A stretch of 64,000 bases of DNA from Phymatolithon calcareum (GCA_977006965.1 OZ345383.1:1674001-1738000), one strand, 5' to 3'; shown: positions 1 to 10,320, counted from the first letter of the stretch. Numbers and translations are program-made. Notes: a model not told the origin generated them from the letters alone.

Positions 1-76
1 GGACGCGGTCGTGCTGGTAGGCGCGCGCGCCGGGGTTGATGTCGGTGCCCAGTTCTATGGTTGGGGATGGTTCCAT
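1..76 (-). CDS. N-terminal fragment of possible PP2C-type phosphatase
   Basis: Read on the minus strand, an ATG at 76-74 opens a frame that stays open to the window edge, giving about 25 residues. The in-frame stop upstream lies at 103-101, so this ATG is the first possible start. The peptide ends in GARAYQHDRV, which resembles the 'G-x-R-x-x-x-(E/N)DR' stretch at the start of PP2C catalytic domains, where the aspartate helps bind metal. Only this short stretch is visible, so the family call is a guess. If correct, the gene is transcribed away from the telobox-Myb gene and shares the roughly 1-kb spacer with it. Confidence 0.3.
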   Translation of the reverse strand, partial: MEPSPTIELGTDINPGARAYQHDRV

Positions 77-1123
77 GGCGGATGCGGGCGGCGAGAGGAA
101 TCACGGCGATGGGGGCATGGGCATTCGGAGGCTGTTAAAGTTATGTCCGACGGGCAGCGCCCTGTTCGTGCATGTCGCCCTGCTTTGCTTGCTTGTGTCA
201 CTGCATCGGCGGCACAAGGACTACAGCACTACAACGCTTGGCATCTACTGTATTTTTATTTTCACGTTGATGGACGTGCTCGGTCACTGAAGTTATTTTT
301 ATGACGCACCCTTTTTTTCGATCATCGCAAAAAAATGCCATAAAGCAATCTGTATGGGGATTTCACAACCATCGTGCATACCACACCTACAACTGTACAG
401 TACTGTACTCTCTTCGGTGTTAGGACTGTAATTTATCTCTATTTTTCATACATTTTATACTGGCCACCGCGGCAGCAAGGCGCTGTTGAGGGCCTACTGG
501 CTCAGCTCAAACGGTCTCACACAATAAAATTTATTGATATAAAATTATGATTAAGAAGCGTCTGCTTTTCACTCCGGTCCTCTCTAACACGTGGTGAAAT
601 CTGAGCCGCATGCACGTCACAACAGCTGGACAGGTCCAACCAGGGGAGCATAACACTCCCCTGGTTCAACCATACTATTTCTAGCAACCGCCACCATGTT
701 CCATAATCAGTTGCTTATTTGATGGCAATGAGAAACGGCAGGCTTACAGCATGTCCAATACATGACCTCCATACAGCCCATGAATTGTGAACTATTTTTC
801 AAAAACTGTGAAAATGGTATGAGTATGTGTTGTTTTCCGGTTATTTCTCGAAACTTCTCCAAATATTTAAAGAACACGACCTGACTTTTCAAACTTTTCG
901 AAACTCACCATAAATAACCGTAAAACATGGTGTACTTTCAAGCTGGAGATGGGCGCCAAGCGCAGTACTTGGCACTGCTTGTAGGCGTGTACCTCTCGTT
1001 TAGGTCTTCAACGGACCCCGATCGCGCCGTACCCTAAACGACTTTATCCCTGCGCAAACATCCCTCCTTTAACAATAATCGCATCCGTGATTCCGCGCCT
1101 GCCGCGTGCTCGCCCAGGCGGTC
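77..1123. other. Intergenic spacer, no gene seen
   Basis: About 1 kb without a convincing ORF on either strand. It holds a perfect 14-bp palindrome GTACAGTACTGTAC at 395-408 and one CCCTAAA heptamer at 1032-1038, about 90 bp upstream of the telobox-Myb start codon. It probably contains two promoters if the edge fragment is a real divergent gene. Confidence 0.5.
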
Positions 1124-3595
1124 ATGACCGGCGAGGCAGCGTCTGCTCACCCATCTTCTGGACCCTCGTCCATTACCCCGCCTCCGCCGAACCGTCATCC
1201 AAAGCACCCGTCCTTCCTCTTCGCCGCCCACTTGTCGCAAACCACAGAGGCCGCCAATGCAACAACACCTCCTGTCCAGCCGCCCGATGCCGCTGATGCG
1301 CAGTCCGATTTTGTTCACCCACACACTCATTCCGATCCCGCGCTTCCCGACGTAGCACATTCGGAACCGTTTGACATCCAAATTCATGACCATGCTCATC
1401 AAGATCCGCCGCATCTCTCGGACCAACCCCCTGCACATCAGCATCAGCACTCGTCTCACCTCTCCGAGCAACCGGTCTCCGAATTAACCTCCGAAATCCC
1501 TCCCGAAATCCCTCCCGAAATGTCTCCGGTAATCCCCCCAAATACCCACGACCATATGCACGTCGACCATGCTCAGCAGGTCGTGGACCGCGCGGAAGAG
1601 GCAGCCCTTCGCGCAGAAGAGCTTTCTCGTGGTATGGAGAATGGAGTCAATGGAGTGGAACCAGCACCCCATCAGTCTATACCTGCTACACATATATCTG
1701 CAAATCCCATGAACATAGACCCTGCAGTCGACCAGGTATTGCATCAAGCTTCTCAGCTGGCACAGGATACTACTGTTTCCACACCCGACGGAGACCGACC
1801 GCACTCGCAAACCGTACATCCCTCGATGCATCAATCACTGGAGCGCACGGTACAGCAACATGTGGAACGGGAGAATGTAAACACTGGTGCTCGTGCTTCA
1901 CGGGTCCACCTTGACCGAGCAGCAGCAGCCGCCGGCTCTGCTTCGGCAGCCCTAGCGGAGCAGATGCATCCCGAAGAGACATCGGATACGCAAAGGGTAA
2001 ATCAACACAACGGCGGCATTCTGCAGCAACTTGCGGCCCATGTGGACACCCCAAAGACAAAGCGTGCGCGTCTCATGCAACAAAAGTCACCGGCAATTCT
2101 GGCGCGTGGAGCCTCTATTTCTCTCGCACGCCGTGCAGCGGCCACAGCGAAAAAGCGCAGAGACGAAGCGCGAGCGGAGCTGGAGCGCAACGGAATCTGC
2201 GAAGGAGTGGAGCGTGCATTGGAGGGAATTGTCGGTATTAGCGCCTCTACAAGGGCGAATGTGTCTCAAAATAGAGAAAAACGGGTGCAGCGTGTCAAGT
2301 GGCGTGTGGAAGAGGTGAATGCGCTCAAGAAAGGGGTCGAGAAGTACGGTGTCGGAAGATGGGCTGTCATTCTACGCGAATTTGCAACTGCGTTTGATCC
2401 AATCCGTATTTCTGTCGACCTTAAAGATAAGTGGCGGAACATATACAAGGTTCCGAAAACTAGACCTCAGAGACCGACCGTTAATGTTCCACCTGTGCAA
2501 CCGAATGTACAACGGGGCGTTTTAGCTGGATTTGTGGCTGAAGGAATTCAACAACAGGGACAGTCGCAGCCTATCCATCCTAAACGAGAACTCAGCGTTG
2601 AGGGGAGAGGAAGGGAAAACGATCTCATTTCTCAACGAGATAGTCAGCTGTATGCTCATTCACAACGCAATGCTCAGCGTCTCCTTGTGCAACATCAGGC
2701 TCAGACAGAAGGTCAGCATAATGATGCTGGTATGACCGATATGTCGCAATTTGCAGAGCAGATGCAACATTCCGAAGCTCAACAGGGACGAAAGAGACAT
2801 CGCGATGAAATGCTCGCTGTTGATGAAGCTATTAGCCCTTCGAATAGCAAGAATTTGCACATGGAACATCATCAACATCAAGGTAATGTGTCAGTGCCCG
2901 ACATACAGCAGGCGGAAGCGGATCATGGCATCGGACAATTCGCAGACGAACATGTCGAGCAACACGCCGAACATGTGGACATGAAAGTAGAACCGACACC
3001 AGAACAACAAATGGAAACCCACGCAGAACAACGTGGTGAACATCAAGTCGAGCAACACGAAGAACAGCTCATGGAACAGCAACAACACGATGTCATGTTA
3101 CCGGAACAACACGAACTGGGGGAGAGACAGCATCCCGAACCTCTTCTCCATCCGTCGCATATGGAGCACAGTCACGCTGAACAGCGGGAAGTGGGACAAG
3201 GGCATGCGCACGAGGCTGATGAAAACCGGTTGCGAAACACAGGTCAGCATCAGGAGGCAGATGCAGAACTGCCGCAGTTAGATGAGATTTCAGTCCCGCC
3301 GTCAGAGCAGCCCGCAGAACCTCTTGCGGAACCTGAACGCGAGTCACTTGCCGAGAAACATGTGAATGATCAACTGGAAGCCGAGGTGAACAAGCGTGGC
3401 GGAGAGGCGGAACATCATGATGAAGAGCTGGAAAAGGCAAGAGAGGAAGAGGTCAAGGTTTTGCAAAGAAAGCTCCTTGATGGGGCGCAGCATGAGGCTT
3501 CGGGAGATGGCGAGGTGGAGGGAGTGGAGACTGCTGCTGAAGCAAGGGTGGAAGAAGACATACACAGTTTCCGTGTTCTACCTTTGGTGGACTAG
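1124..3595 (+). CDS. Telobox Myb (TRF/TRFL-like) DNA-binding protein
   Basis: Predicted 823-residue nuclear protein. The open frame extends upstream without an ATG; the first ATG is at 1124 and is chosen as start. A single Myb/SANT repeat lies in the middle (about residues 387-450), with W393 beginning helix 1 and G-R-W before helix 2. It is followed by VDLKDKWRN at about 431-439, the telobox signature of TRF1/TRF2 and plant TRFL proteins, which contacts TTAGGG-type telomeric repeats. The N-terminal third is rich in His, Pro and Ser. From about residue 530 the chain is strongly His/Glu/Gln-rich and probably disordered, ending in an acidic, Lys/Glu-rich segment. No TRFH dimerisation domain is recognisable. 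Telomere or telobox-promoter binding is inferred from the Myb motif; the flanking regions match nothing I know. Confidence 0.85.
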   Translation: MTGEAASAHPSSGPSSITPPPPNRHPKHPSFLFAAHLSQTTEAANATTPPVQPPDAADAQSDFVHPHTHSDPALPDVAHSEPFDIQIHDHAHQDPPHLSDQPPAHQHQHSSHLSEQPVSELTSEIPPEIPPEMSPVIPPNTHDHMHVDHAQQVVDRAEEAALRAEELSRGMENGVNGVEPAPHQSIPATHISANPMNIDPAVDQVLHQASQLAQDTTVSTPDGDRPHSQTVHPSMHQSLERTVQQHVERENVNTGARASRVHLDRAAAAAGSASAALAEQMHPEETSDTQRVNQHNGGILQQLAAHVDTPKTKRARLMQQKSPAILARGASISLARRAAATAKKRRDEARAELERNGICEGVERALEGIVGISASTRANVSQNREKRVQRVKWRVEEVNALKKGVEKYGVGRWAVILREFATAFDPIRISVDLKDKWRNIYKVPKTRPQRPTVNVPPVQPNVQRGVLAGFVAEGIQQQGQSQPIHPKRELSVEGRGRENDLISQRDSQLYAHSQRNAQRLLVQHQAQTEGQHNDAGMTDMSQFAEQMQHSEAQQGRKRHRDEMLAVDEAISPSNSKNLHMEHHQHQGNVSVPDIQQAEADHGIGQFADEHVEQHAEHVDMKVEPTPEQQMETHAEQRGEHQVEQHEEQLMEQQQHDVMLPEQHELGERQHPEPLLHPSHMEHSHAEQREVGQGHAHEADENRLRNTGQHQEADAELPQLDEISVPPSEQPAEPLAEPERESLAEKHVNDQLEAEVNKRGGEAEHHDEELEKAREEEVKVLQRKLLDGAQHEASGDGEVEGVETAAEARVEEDIHSFRVLPLVD

Positions 3596-3997
3596 GACGG
3601 TTTGAATGTCGGTTCTGCGTGTGCTTATTTTTATATAGATTTATTTCGCCGCTCGCGGAATTTTATTATTAGAAGCTTGAGTGTTCACTTTTAGAAAAGG
3701 TGGCGTTCACTGCAACTCCATCAGTTCTGTATGAAGTTGGTATGTACGCTTGAGTCCCGACTGCTGTTCATTGCTATGAAATGAAGGAGTGCTGAACATA
3801 ACTTTTGCTCACCTATGAATGACAACTTGTACAATTGTTTAATCCGCTTGTGCAACGTGTACAGAACTGGGGTGGTAAAATTTGATCCGGCCCCCGGGCT
3901 CCCGAAGTGGGCCTCACGGACAGAGACTCTCGTCCTTATGGCGTAAAGACGCGATTAGCGTTACGCCGGTCGCGCGCGCTTCTGCAATCCAGGCACA

Positions 3998-6748
3998 ATG
4001 AAGGACGATGTCGGTGTGGATGACCAATTGGAGCAAACCGTAGAAATGGGCGCGCTTGTTGAGCGAAATCCAACGCAGCCTGAAGAACCTGAAGCAAAAT
4101 CCCGACAAGTAAAAGGACAGCAACAATTGTTCATCGGGTCCGGCAACGTGGAACGTACTGCAGTGGGAAATGATGTGTCTGACACAGGCCGTGTTCCGGT
4201 CCCCGTTCCGCTGCACAGCGTTCCGGCGAATGGAGGTCTAAATGGAAACTCTGACGAAGTGCATGCATGCTTGCCTCCAGACGGGATTGCAACGGATGGC
4301 AACACTAAACTGAGCGCAGCGGTGAAGCGGGAGCGCCCTGTGCAACACGTGAAAGAGGAGGAAGGAATCACAAGGCAAGGTTCTGTTGACAGTGTCATCG
4401 ACGCGCTAATGCGCGAAAAGAATTATAATTTGGTAAGGGACAGCTCTGGAAATTCTTTTGCAGACTACGTTGCATTTTCTATTGATGATGATCGAGGAGC
4501 AGCGATGACAGAAAAGGAGGAGCGCCGACTTTTGACACAATGGCTTGCGACCAAAGTCGACGCCAAGCAGTTTGACATTCTTCATAACAACGTTGCCAAT
4601 TTCCCCACACTCGCTAACATGAAGCGTAGCAGAGAAAACCCTATTGACTCTACATCCCTGAAGCCCGCAAAATCGGCACGGATAACCCCTGTCCACATCC
4701 CCATTCCCATCGACTCCTCACCAGCGGGCATAAAACCTGCGCGAAGACGCTACACAATAGCTGAGCTGCTTGCACTGCGACACGACCGGAAGAACGAATC
4801 TCTGAACCGCTACTCCTTCTCGAAAAACTGCGCGCCACCTGATGCGGTTGTGGTATCACAGGTGGACGAACTTGCAATCGCCGCCGATGGACGACTACGC
4901 TCAACGGACGTACTACTCTCCGTCGTGAACGCAGCTGCACCGACAACGTTTGAAAGCATGATGCTTCCCAGTGCTGTGGTACAGGGTTTACGAAAAGCAG
5001 GGTTTACTACGCCGAGCCCGGTGCAGTATCGCGGCATCCCGGTCGGTAGACTGGGCACAGATGTCGTGGCACAGGCGAAGAGCGGGACGGGGAAAACTGT
5101 CGTGTTTGCAGTGCTCATCGCGGAGATTGTGCTTAAGTCACCGCCGGGACAGGTGGTGGCGCTCGTGCTGGCACCCACGCGTGAAATTGCCAGACAGATC
5201 GCGCATGTTGTCCGAAGCGTGCTTCCGGATGAAAGTGTTAAGACAGGAGGTAAAAATAGAGGGAAGGGTGGAGGGAAAGGTGGGAAACGTGGGGTAAAGG
5301 ATGGTGGCAGGAGCGTCGCACTCCTCGTGGGAGGTACTCCGGAACGTAAGGATAAGGACGCACTACGTGTTGCGCGTGTCGCGGTTGGCACTCCTGGACG
5401 TGTGCGTGCGCTGCTAGAACGCGGGACTTTTAATGGGGCTTCCGTGAGAATGCTCGTGCTCGATGAGGCTGATCGACTGTTGGACGCGTCAGCGGGTTTC
5501 GCACTGGGGTCACTTGTGGGATGTCTAGGAGAACAGCGGCAGACGTTGGCGTTCAGTGCGACATACACGCCGAAATTGGTGGCTCGATTGAGAAGAATTA
5601 TGCGAATGCCGCAACTGGTGTGGTTGGGGGATGAGCGTGCGGTGGGCGCGGATGATGATGGCGCGATGCATCGAGGTGCGGTGCTGCAGGCGGTGAAACA
5701 GTTTCAGATGCATGTGCGGGGATATGGTGTGAAGGCAAAGGGTGATGTGTTTGTGAAAATGCTGTCGGTGCAGGAATTTTCGGGATGTATTGCGTTTGCG
5801 GGACAGAGGGATGCTGTGGCGCATTATGCGAAACGAGCGAGAAAAGCTGGATTTGCGGCGAAACATGTGTCGGCGGTGCTGAATGGAAAGGAGAGGAAGA
5901 TGGTGGTGGAGGAGTTTGAAAAGGGGAGGATTAATGTGTTGGTTTGTACGGATCTTCTGGCAAGGGGTGTGAGCTTCGAGATGTGCGATTTTGTCGTACA
6001 GCTTGATGTGGCTATCAACACAGAGACTCATTTGCATCGCGTTGGACGTGCAGGCAGGTTTGGTACTACCGGTGTGGGCGTCGTTGTGGTGGAGGAGGGA
6101 CAGCGCGCAGAGATGAGAGAAATTGAACGTGACATTGGAGGACTTCCGGAATGGCCTTACGCGAAGGAAATTTTGGGAGATGAGAATACATCCACAGCAG
6201 CTCCATCTAGTAGGATGAACGACGCGGATGAGCACACCTCGGAAAGTGAATCCGTCATAGCAAATACAGGGGGTACGACTGTTTCGGCAGAGGAATATCA
6301 GCGGGCAGACATGAGAGAAATCGAACGTGGCATTGGACGACTTTCGGAACGGACTTTCGCGCAGAAAATTCTGGAAGATGAGATTACGACGACAGCAATT
6401 CCACCTAAATTGAGTACGATGAAGGACAGAAGGACAATGCCGGATGTGCCCGCCACGGAAAATGAATCCGTCATGGCAAAAAAAGACGGCACAGTGACTG
6501 TGGCGGCCATAGTGGAGGATGAAAACGGGAACGAGAAAGCAGACGTGGAAGACGACGCAACGCAAGAAGCGAAGGGCAAGTGCTCATATGACATGCCAGT
6601 GCGCCACGGCTCGTGGGAGAACGCAATCCCGCAGCCGCAAAATCTAAACTTGAGGGGCGGGAATATGAGCTCCACGAGAGCGCAAGGATTCGCGCATGGC
6701 TATTCGCGAGCGTGGGATCTGATATCCCGTCTGTCAGCTAATCGATAA
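3998..6748 (+). CDS. DEAD-box RNA helicase, DDX20/Gemin3-like
   Basis: Predicted 916-residue ATP-dependent RNA helicase. All core motifs are present: a Q-motif region with F and PSPVQ; motif I AKSGTGKT (360-367); APTREIA; GTPGR; DEAD (489-492); SAT (520-522); CTDLLARGV; and HRVGRAGR (680-687). The Q-motif-to-motif-I stretch, with AKSGTGKT rather than AQTGSGKT and FES..L upstream, resembles DDX20/Gemin3, the helicase of the SMN complex in snRNP assembly. A lysine/glycine-rich insert of about 25 residues lies between APTREIA and GG. The N-terminal extension of about 290 residues is unfamiliar apart from a charged helix-like stretch. After the helicase core a segment of about 66-72 residues is tandemly duplicated, and this C-terminus has no known domain. 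Start ATG at 3998, preceded by CACA. Assignment to DDX20 is from the core only; no other Gemin partner is in the window. Confidence 0.88.
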   Translation: MKDDVGVDDQLEQTVEMGALVERNPTQPEEPEAKSRQVKGQQQLFIGSGNVERTAVGNDVSDTGRVPVPVPLHSVPANGGLNGNSDEVHACLPPDGIATDGNTKLSAAVKRERPVQHVKEEEGITRQGSVDSVIDALMREKNYNLVRDSSGNSFADYVAFSIDDDRGAAMTEKEERRLLTQWLATKVDAKQFDILHNNVANFPTLANMKRSRENPIDSTSLKPAKSARITPVHIPIPIDSSPAGIKPARRRYTIAELLALRHDRKNESLNRYSFSKNCAPPDAVVVSQVDELAIAADGRLRSTDVLLSVVNAAAPTTFESMMLPSAVVQGLRKAGFTTPSPVQYRGIPVGRLGTDVVAQAKSGTGKTVVFAVLIAEIVLKSPPGQVVALVLAPTREIARQIAHVVRSVLPDESVKTGGKNRGKGGGKGGKRGVKDGGRSVALLVGGTPERKDKDALRVARVAVGTPGRVRALLERGTFNGASVRMLVLDEADRLLDASAGFALGSLVGCLGEQRQTLAFSATYTPKLVARLRRIMRMPQLVWLGDERAVGADDDGAMHRGAVLQAVKQFQMHVRGYGVKAKGDVFVKMLSVQEFSGCIAFAGQRDAVAHYAKRARKAGFAAKHVSAVLNGKERKMVVEEFEKGRINVLVCTDLLARGVSFEMCDFVVQLDVAINTETHLHRVGRAGRFGTTGVGVVVVEEGQRAEMREIERDIGGLPEWPYAKEILGDENTSTAAPSSRMNDADEHTSESESVIANTGGTTVSAEEYQRADMREIERGIGRLSERTFAQKILEDEITTTAIPPKLSTMKDRRTMPDVPATENESVMAKKDGTVTVAAIVEDENGNEKADVEDDATQEAKGKCSYDMPVRHGSWENAIPQPQNLNLRGGNMSSTRAQGFAHGYSRAWDLISRLSANR
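6092..6500 (+). repeat. Tandem duplication within helicase C-terminus
   Basis: Two in-frame copies of a segment begin with QRAEMREIERDIG and QRADMREIERGIG. They start 198 bp apart (6101 and 6299). The later shared motif ESV(I/M)AK/N is spaced 216 bp apart (6248 and 6464), so the second copy carries about six extra residues. The copies are clearly diverged. Confidence 0.75.
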
Positions 6749-6924
6749 ATTAAAAAATTTCTGAAATTTACAATCTTCGCACCATCCTGCGCACAGCATC
6801 TGACCCTGCGCACCGTTGAGTACACATCCCTGTCGCCCGCTCTACTAATAGCGCGTGGCCGCGCCGCAGTGGAAACTCAAGGGCGTAGCGCTTGCGGACG
6901 CGTCCGTCGTCGCGTGAGGTGGGG

Positions 6925-7992
6925 ATGGAGAGCGCGTTCGCGCCGCCCGTGGCGCTGCCTGGTCGGGGACGGGGGAGGAAATCGACTTCGCCACGACGAC
7001 CGCGAGCTACGCCATGCGCTTACGTCGACCCGGCGCCACAACAGCGGGAAAAGCCGTTGCCGAAGGCACAGGCTCCCGTACCGTGGTTGGAGGCGGCTTT
7101 ACTAACTGTGTTCGAACCGGCGGCGGAGCCTAGCGTTGTGGTTGCACCCACGCGCGAATTGTCGAAACGGGAAGTGTTGTGGCAGTCTTTGCAAGCGCTG
7201 TACGCACTTCGACTGCGTCCGAGGAGGAGTCGACGGAATATACCACTGCCGCCACCACCACCGTCTGCGGATGATGGGTATCTGGTAGAGATGCCGCGCT
7301 TCCGTGCCGCTACTGGACTTGACCCGCATCGATGTTTGTCGCGGGCTGTCGTGTTTGTTGCGGATCTTCTGGCGGATGCTGTTGTGTTTGAAATTCTGTC
7401 ACGGATTAATGAACCTTGGGATGTTGTGGATACTATCATCGGTGTTCTTGGAGCGTATGCGAGTGCAGATCTTGTGTCTGGGTTGTACAATTGGTTGCGG
7501 CTTAACTTTTCGCCTAATGCGGCGATATTCGGTGAACGGGAAGAGGGATGTGAAACTTCGTTCTCGCGTATGGTTGCTCCGCATTGTGCGGCTGTGGCGC
7601 CGTTCTTTGCGATGATGCTTGCCACTCCGCCTGGGGAGATTCGGGGGGATGCTTTTGTGTGCTACTTTTTGACGTTTCTTAGTTTGCTGCCGGCGTTCAG
7701 GGAATGGAGTGGTGGGGATAAGAGACCGCCGAGAATTGTGTCGCTTTTGCAGGAGGCGGGCATTGTTATCAGACGGTCTAGTACATCGTCGTTTCACAAA
7801 TTGGAGTATTGTATTGTTTGTGGGTTGTGGGATAACTTGTTGACGAGAATTCGATTGTTTTCGGTGCTGGAGAGATGGATTTATTTGCATTCGGGCGGAA
7901 GGATTAGGCCGAGGGTTTGGGATATTGTGCCGGAGGCTAGGGAAAGGGCTTGTGGACCGAATGATATATTGCTGCGCAAGGCGAAGAGATGA
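6925..7992 (+). CDS. FAD4/Kua (TMEM189) family protein lacking catalytic histidines
   Basis: Predicted 355-residue membrane protein. It starts at the first in-frame ATG (6925), only 176 bp after the helicase stop. The C-terminal two-thirds follows the lipid-desaturase family of plant FAD4 and animal Kua/PEDS1: AD..SGLYNW (181-190), IFG, a hydrophobic pair around 222-255, FREW (258-261), a P-P-x-V-x-x-LQ-x-x-G-x-x-(I/V)-x-R-R segment (268-284), YCIVCG (295-300) and a terminal (I/V)RPR-W. In active family members these blocks hold the diiron-binding histidines (YHW, an HH pair, HAWAH, HxxHH before YCIVSG). Here they read YNW, no HH, FREWSG and SSTSSFH. Reading is continuous and codon use resembles the neighbours, so this does not look like simple decay. 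The N-terminal 110 residues are basic and proline-rich and might be a plastid-targeting region. Function is unknown: a pseudoenzyme, or a family member with another activity. Confidence 0.75.
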   Translation: MESAFAPPVALPGRGRGRKSTSPRRPRATPCAYVDPAPQQREKPLPKAQAPVPWLEAALLTVFEPAAEPSVVVAPTRELSKREVLWQSLQALYALRLRPRRSRRNIPLPPPPPSADDGYLVEMPRFRAATGLDPHRCLSRAVVFVADLLADAVVFEILSRINEPWDVVDTIIGVLGAYASADLVSGLYNWLRLNFSPNAAIFGEREEGCETSFSRMVAPHCAAVAPFFAMMLATPPGEIRGDAFVCYFLTFLSLLPAFREWSGGDKRPPRIVSLLQEAGIVIRRSSTSSFHKLEYCIVCGLWDNLLTRIRLFSVLERWIYLHSGGRIRPRVWDIVPEARERACGPNDILLRKAKR

Positions 7993-10320
7993 TACTGTGT
8001 TATATTGTCGTTTAACTGAATCTGGGGAACGCTTTTTTAATAGCAATTTAAAAATTGTATGTTTATTGTTGTTGTGCGAGTCAGTCATTGCCCCTTTATT
8101 CATTTTCCAATACTGTACTGAATCAGATTAGAGTATTGTTCGTTCGTCGTGATAGCACATTTGCGATAAACTTTACTTCTATGCTGCACTGTAGACGGAA
8201 TATAAAACTGTGGAGGTCTAATGAAATATTGCAATAACTCTCCAAGTTGAGTGCGTCTAGTAGTGTCGCCTATGCTCACCTTTGGAGCGGAAGAAAGAAT
8301 GGAGTGCTTTTTGATCTTCCCACTGCGTGCTGTCTGACAGTGCTGACGCACATGGCCTGCTGTTACCGTCTTCTTTATGAGAGGGCCTTGTCCCACAGAA
8401 TTTTGGGACATATCCAATCCAACAAAATTAAAGTTACCAAAGCAAAAGCAAACCTGCACGAAATGTAAACACACTTTCTATTATTATTCAGTACTCTCTT
8501 CAGGATTAACCTGCAATCTATATTAGTAACTCGCGAATGGGACGCTGAACATCGTTGTATGGATCGGGTCCCGTCTGTTCCTAATGCTGTTGAATGAATC
8601 AACGATACAATTCAATTGTGGGTGTACATCCGGACAGCAACGGTTGAATGCTCCTGTGAGCCTAAGCATGCCGGATTGAAGCGTAAATCTTGGCATGGTA
8701 ATTGACTCTAGAGGACCGAAGCAAGCCAGAGCCATCATACATGTGGATCCTGGCGAGGAAATCCTACTGCGATAGCCAGACAAAACGTACATGTGCCGTC
8801 TACTATACACTATCTGTTGTGATGGACACAACGAGATTGCATTATACTATACAATGGTGTCAACGGGACTCAATCACTGACTAATGTACACAAAAGATGC
8901 TCTTGTGTTTCTCACTCCACGAACAAAAACGAAATTAGGCCATGTGATCACATGCCCCGGACGTCAACATACTCTTTGACGACAGAAACGAAACGACATC
9001 GACTGCCTGCTTCCAGCGCGATATTGAGTGCGACAAAAACTATGACGCTTACGACATGTTACCTATCGTAAGAATCATAGTTCAGATCAGTTGTATTGCA
9101 CGATCTGTAGACTCATACATGCAGACCCAATGCTCATTGAATAAGAGCCCTCTACGGCCTGGAGAGGCAGACAACGCTAAAGACTTTGCCCCAACACCAT
9201 CGCCTTCCAAGTCGGTGACGCGCTGAAAATTGGTACAGCGACTAGCGCTGGTCGTCAAAGCAAGAAGAAGGATGCATTTGTTGCCTTTCACGCATTTAAG
9301 AACGTTTCGTAACTCCTGATCGCGCGCAGAAGAACGATTCCACGCTTTACGGAGTGCAAAGGGCTTCATAAACGTCATCAAATGGCTGTCCTGAATGTGT
9401 GGAGATATGGTGAGATCTTAGAAGGGATTGGGATATCAATGCATTGTTGCACACTAAATAACGAAGCTGCTGATGGGCTTGAGCGACGTGCATTTCAGAG
9501 TCGACTTTGCTGCCTGTCACGCGATTCCGGTGCACGATCTATATCCAAGTATGTTTCTTGCAAAGATGTCCGCCTACCCAACTGGAGCTCATATGGCAAC
9601 TTCGTTTCCAATCTTATTACCTTTCTCGCAGTCCTTCATATTATTCCGCGTTGGTCAAGGTGATGTTCATCGCCCTCTATGCTTGTCAATATTGGCTTTA
9701 CAATTTTTGATTCATCGTTGACATGCACCACAGTTTCAACAATTCGACTTTTTCTCCAGTATCAACGAATTTCTTGGATAAATTGCCAAGAACGATTGCG
9801 TGCATACTTTTCCTTCATAGCTTCGCTTCAGCTTGTGGGCTCCTAGTTTCTTTGTCGTCCTCGAAGTGACTTCTTATGGAATATTTTTCCTCGTCTTTTC
9901 CAATTCTTCTTTGCACTGTCTTGCGAAGGATACTCAGTCGTCGCGTATACCTTCCCGCCCATTTTCCAAATAGCGTGCATATGGCCTCTGTTATAGAAAT
10001 GGTCCTTTGATTCCAAATTTCTCAGAGTCCGGAGTGACGTGCATACCACATTCACCGTGGCCTATTTGACGATTGGAATAGATCCTAGTTCCTTTCGGTA
10101 TCGAGTCCTCCGGGAAACGTACCTAGAGCCTTCAGAAATGTAAGACTTCCTCTTAAGAGTCAAGGACTTCCCCGTTGTCTGTACTACATGTCGACCATGC
10201 CGCCACTCGGTCAGCATTTCTCAGGCCAGTCGCACATCTTGTGTCTAGTCGATACACTGTAGGTGTAGTGATACTAGCCAGCATGACTATGGTCATACAC
10301 CTGAGCTCGCACTTCGACAA
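7993..10320. other. Gene-poor spacer
   Basis: About 2.3 kb with no ORF I can defend. Frames are short and overlapping. Minus-strand 9843-10055 encodes a Lys/Arg-rich peptide without a recognisable domain and could be a decayed element. A TACTGTACTG motif is at 8111-8120. The first few hundred bases are presumably the 3' UTR of the FAD4-like gene. Confidence 0.4.

Noticed and set aside
4810-5568. 252-codon open frame on the minus strand
   Set aside because: It is exactly antisense to the helicase core and encodes a Ser/Thr/Arg-rich chain without domains; a shadow of GC-rich codon use.
5525-6565. 346-codon open frame on the minus strand
   Set aside because: Antisense to the helicase C-terminal half; His/Arg/Ser-rich composition mirrors the sense strand.
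7399-8103. 234-codon minus-strand frame
   Set aside because: Antisense to the FAD4-like gene and extending into its 3' flank; Arg/Ser/Gln-rich with no domain.
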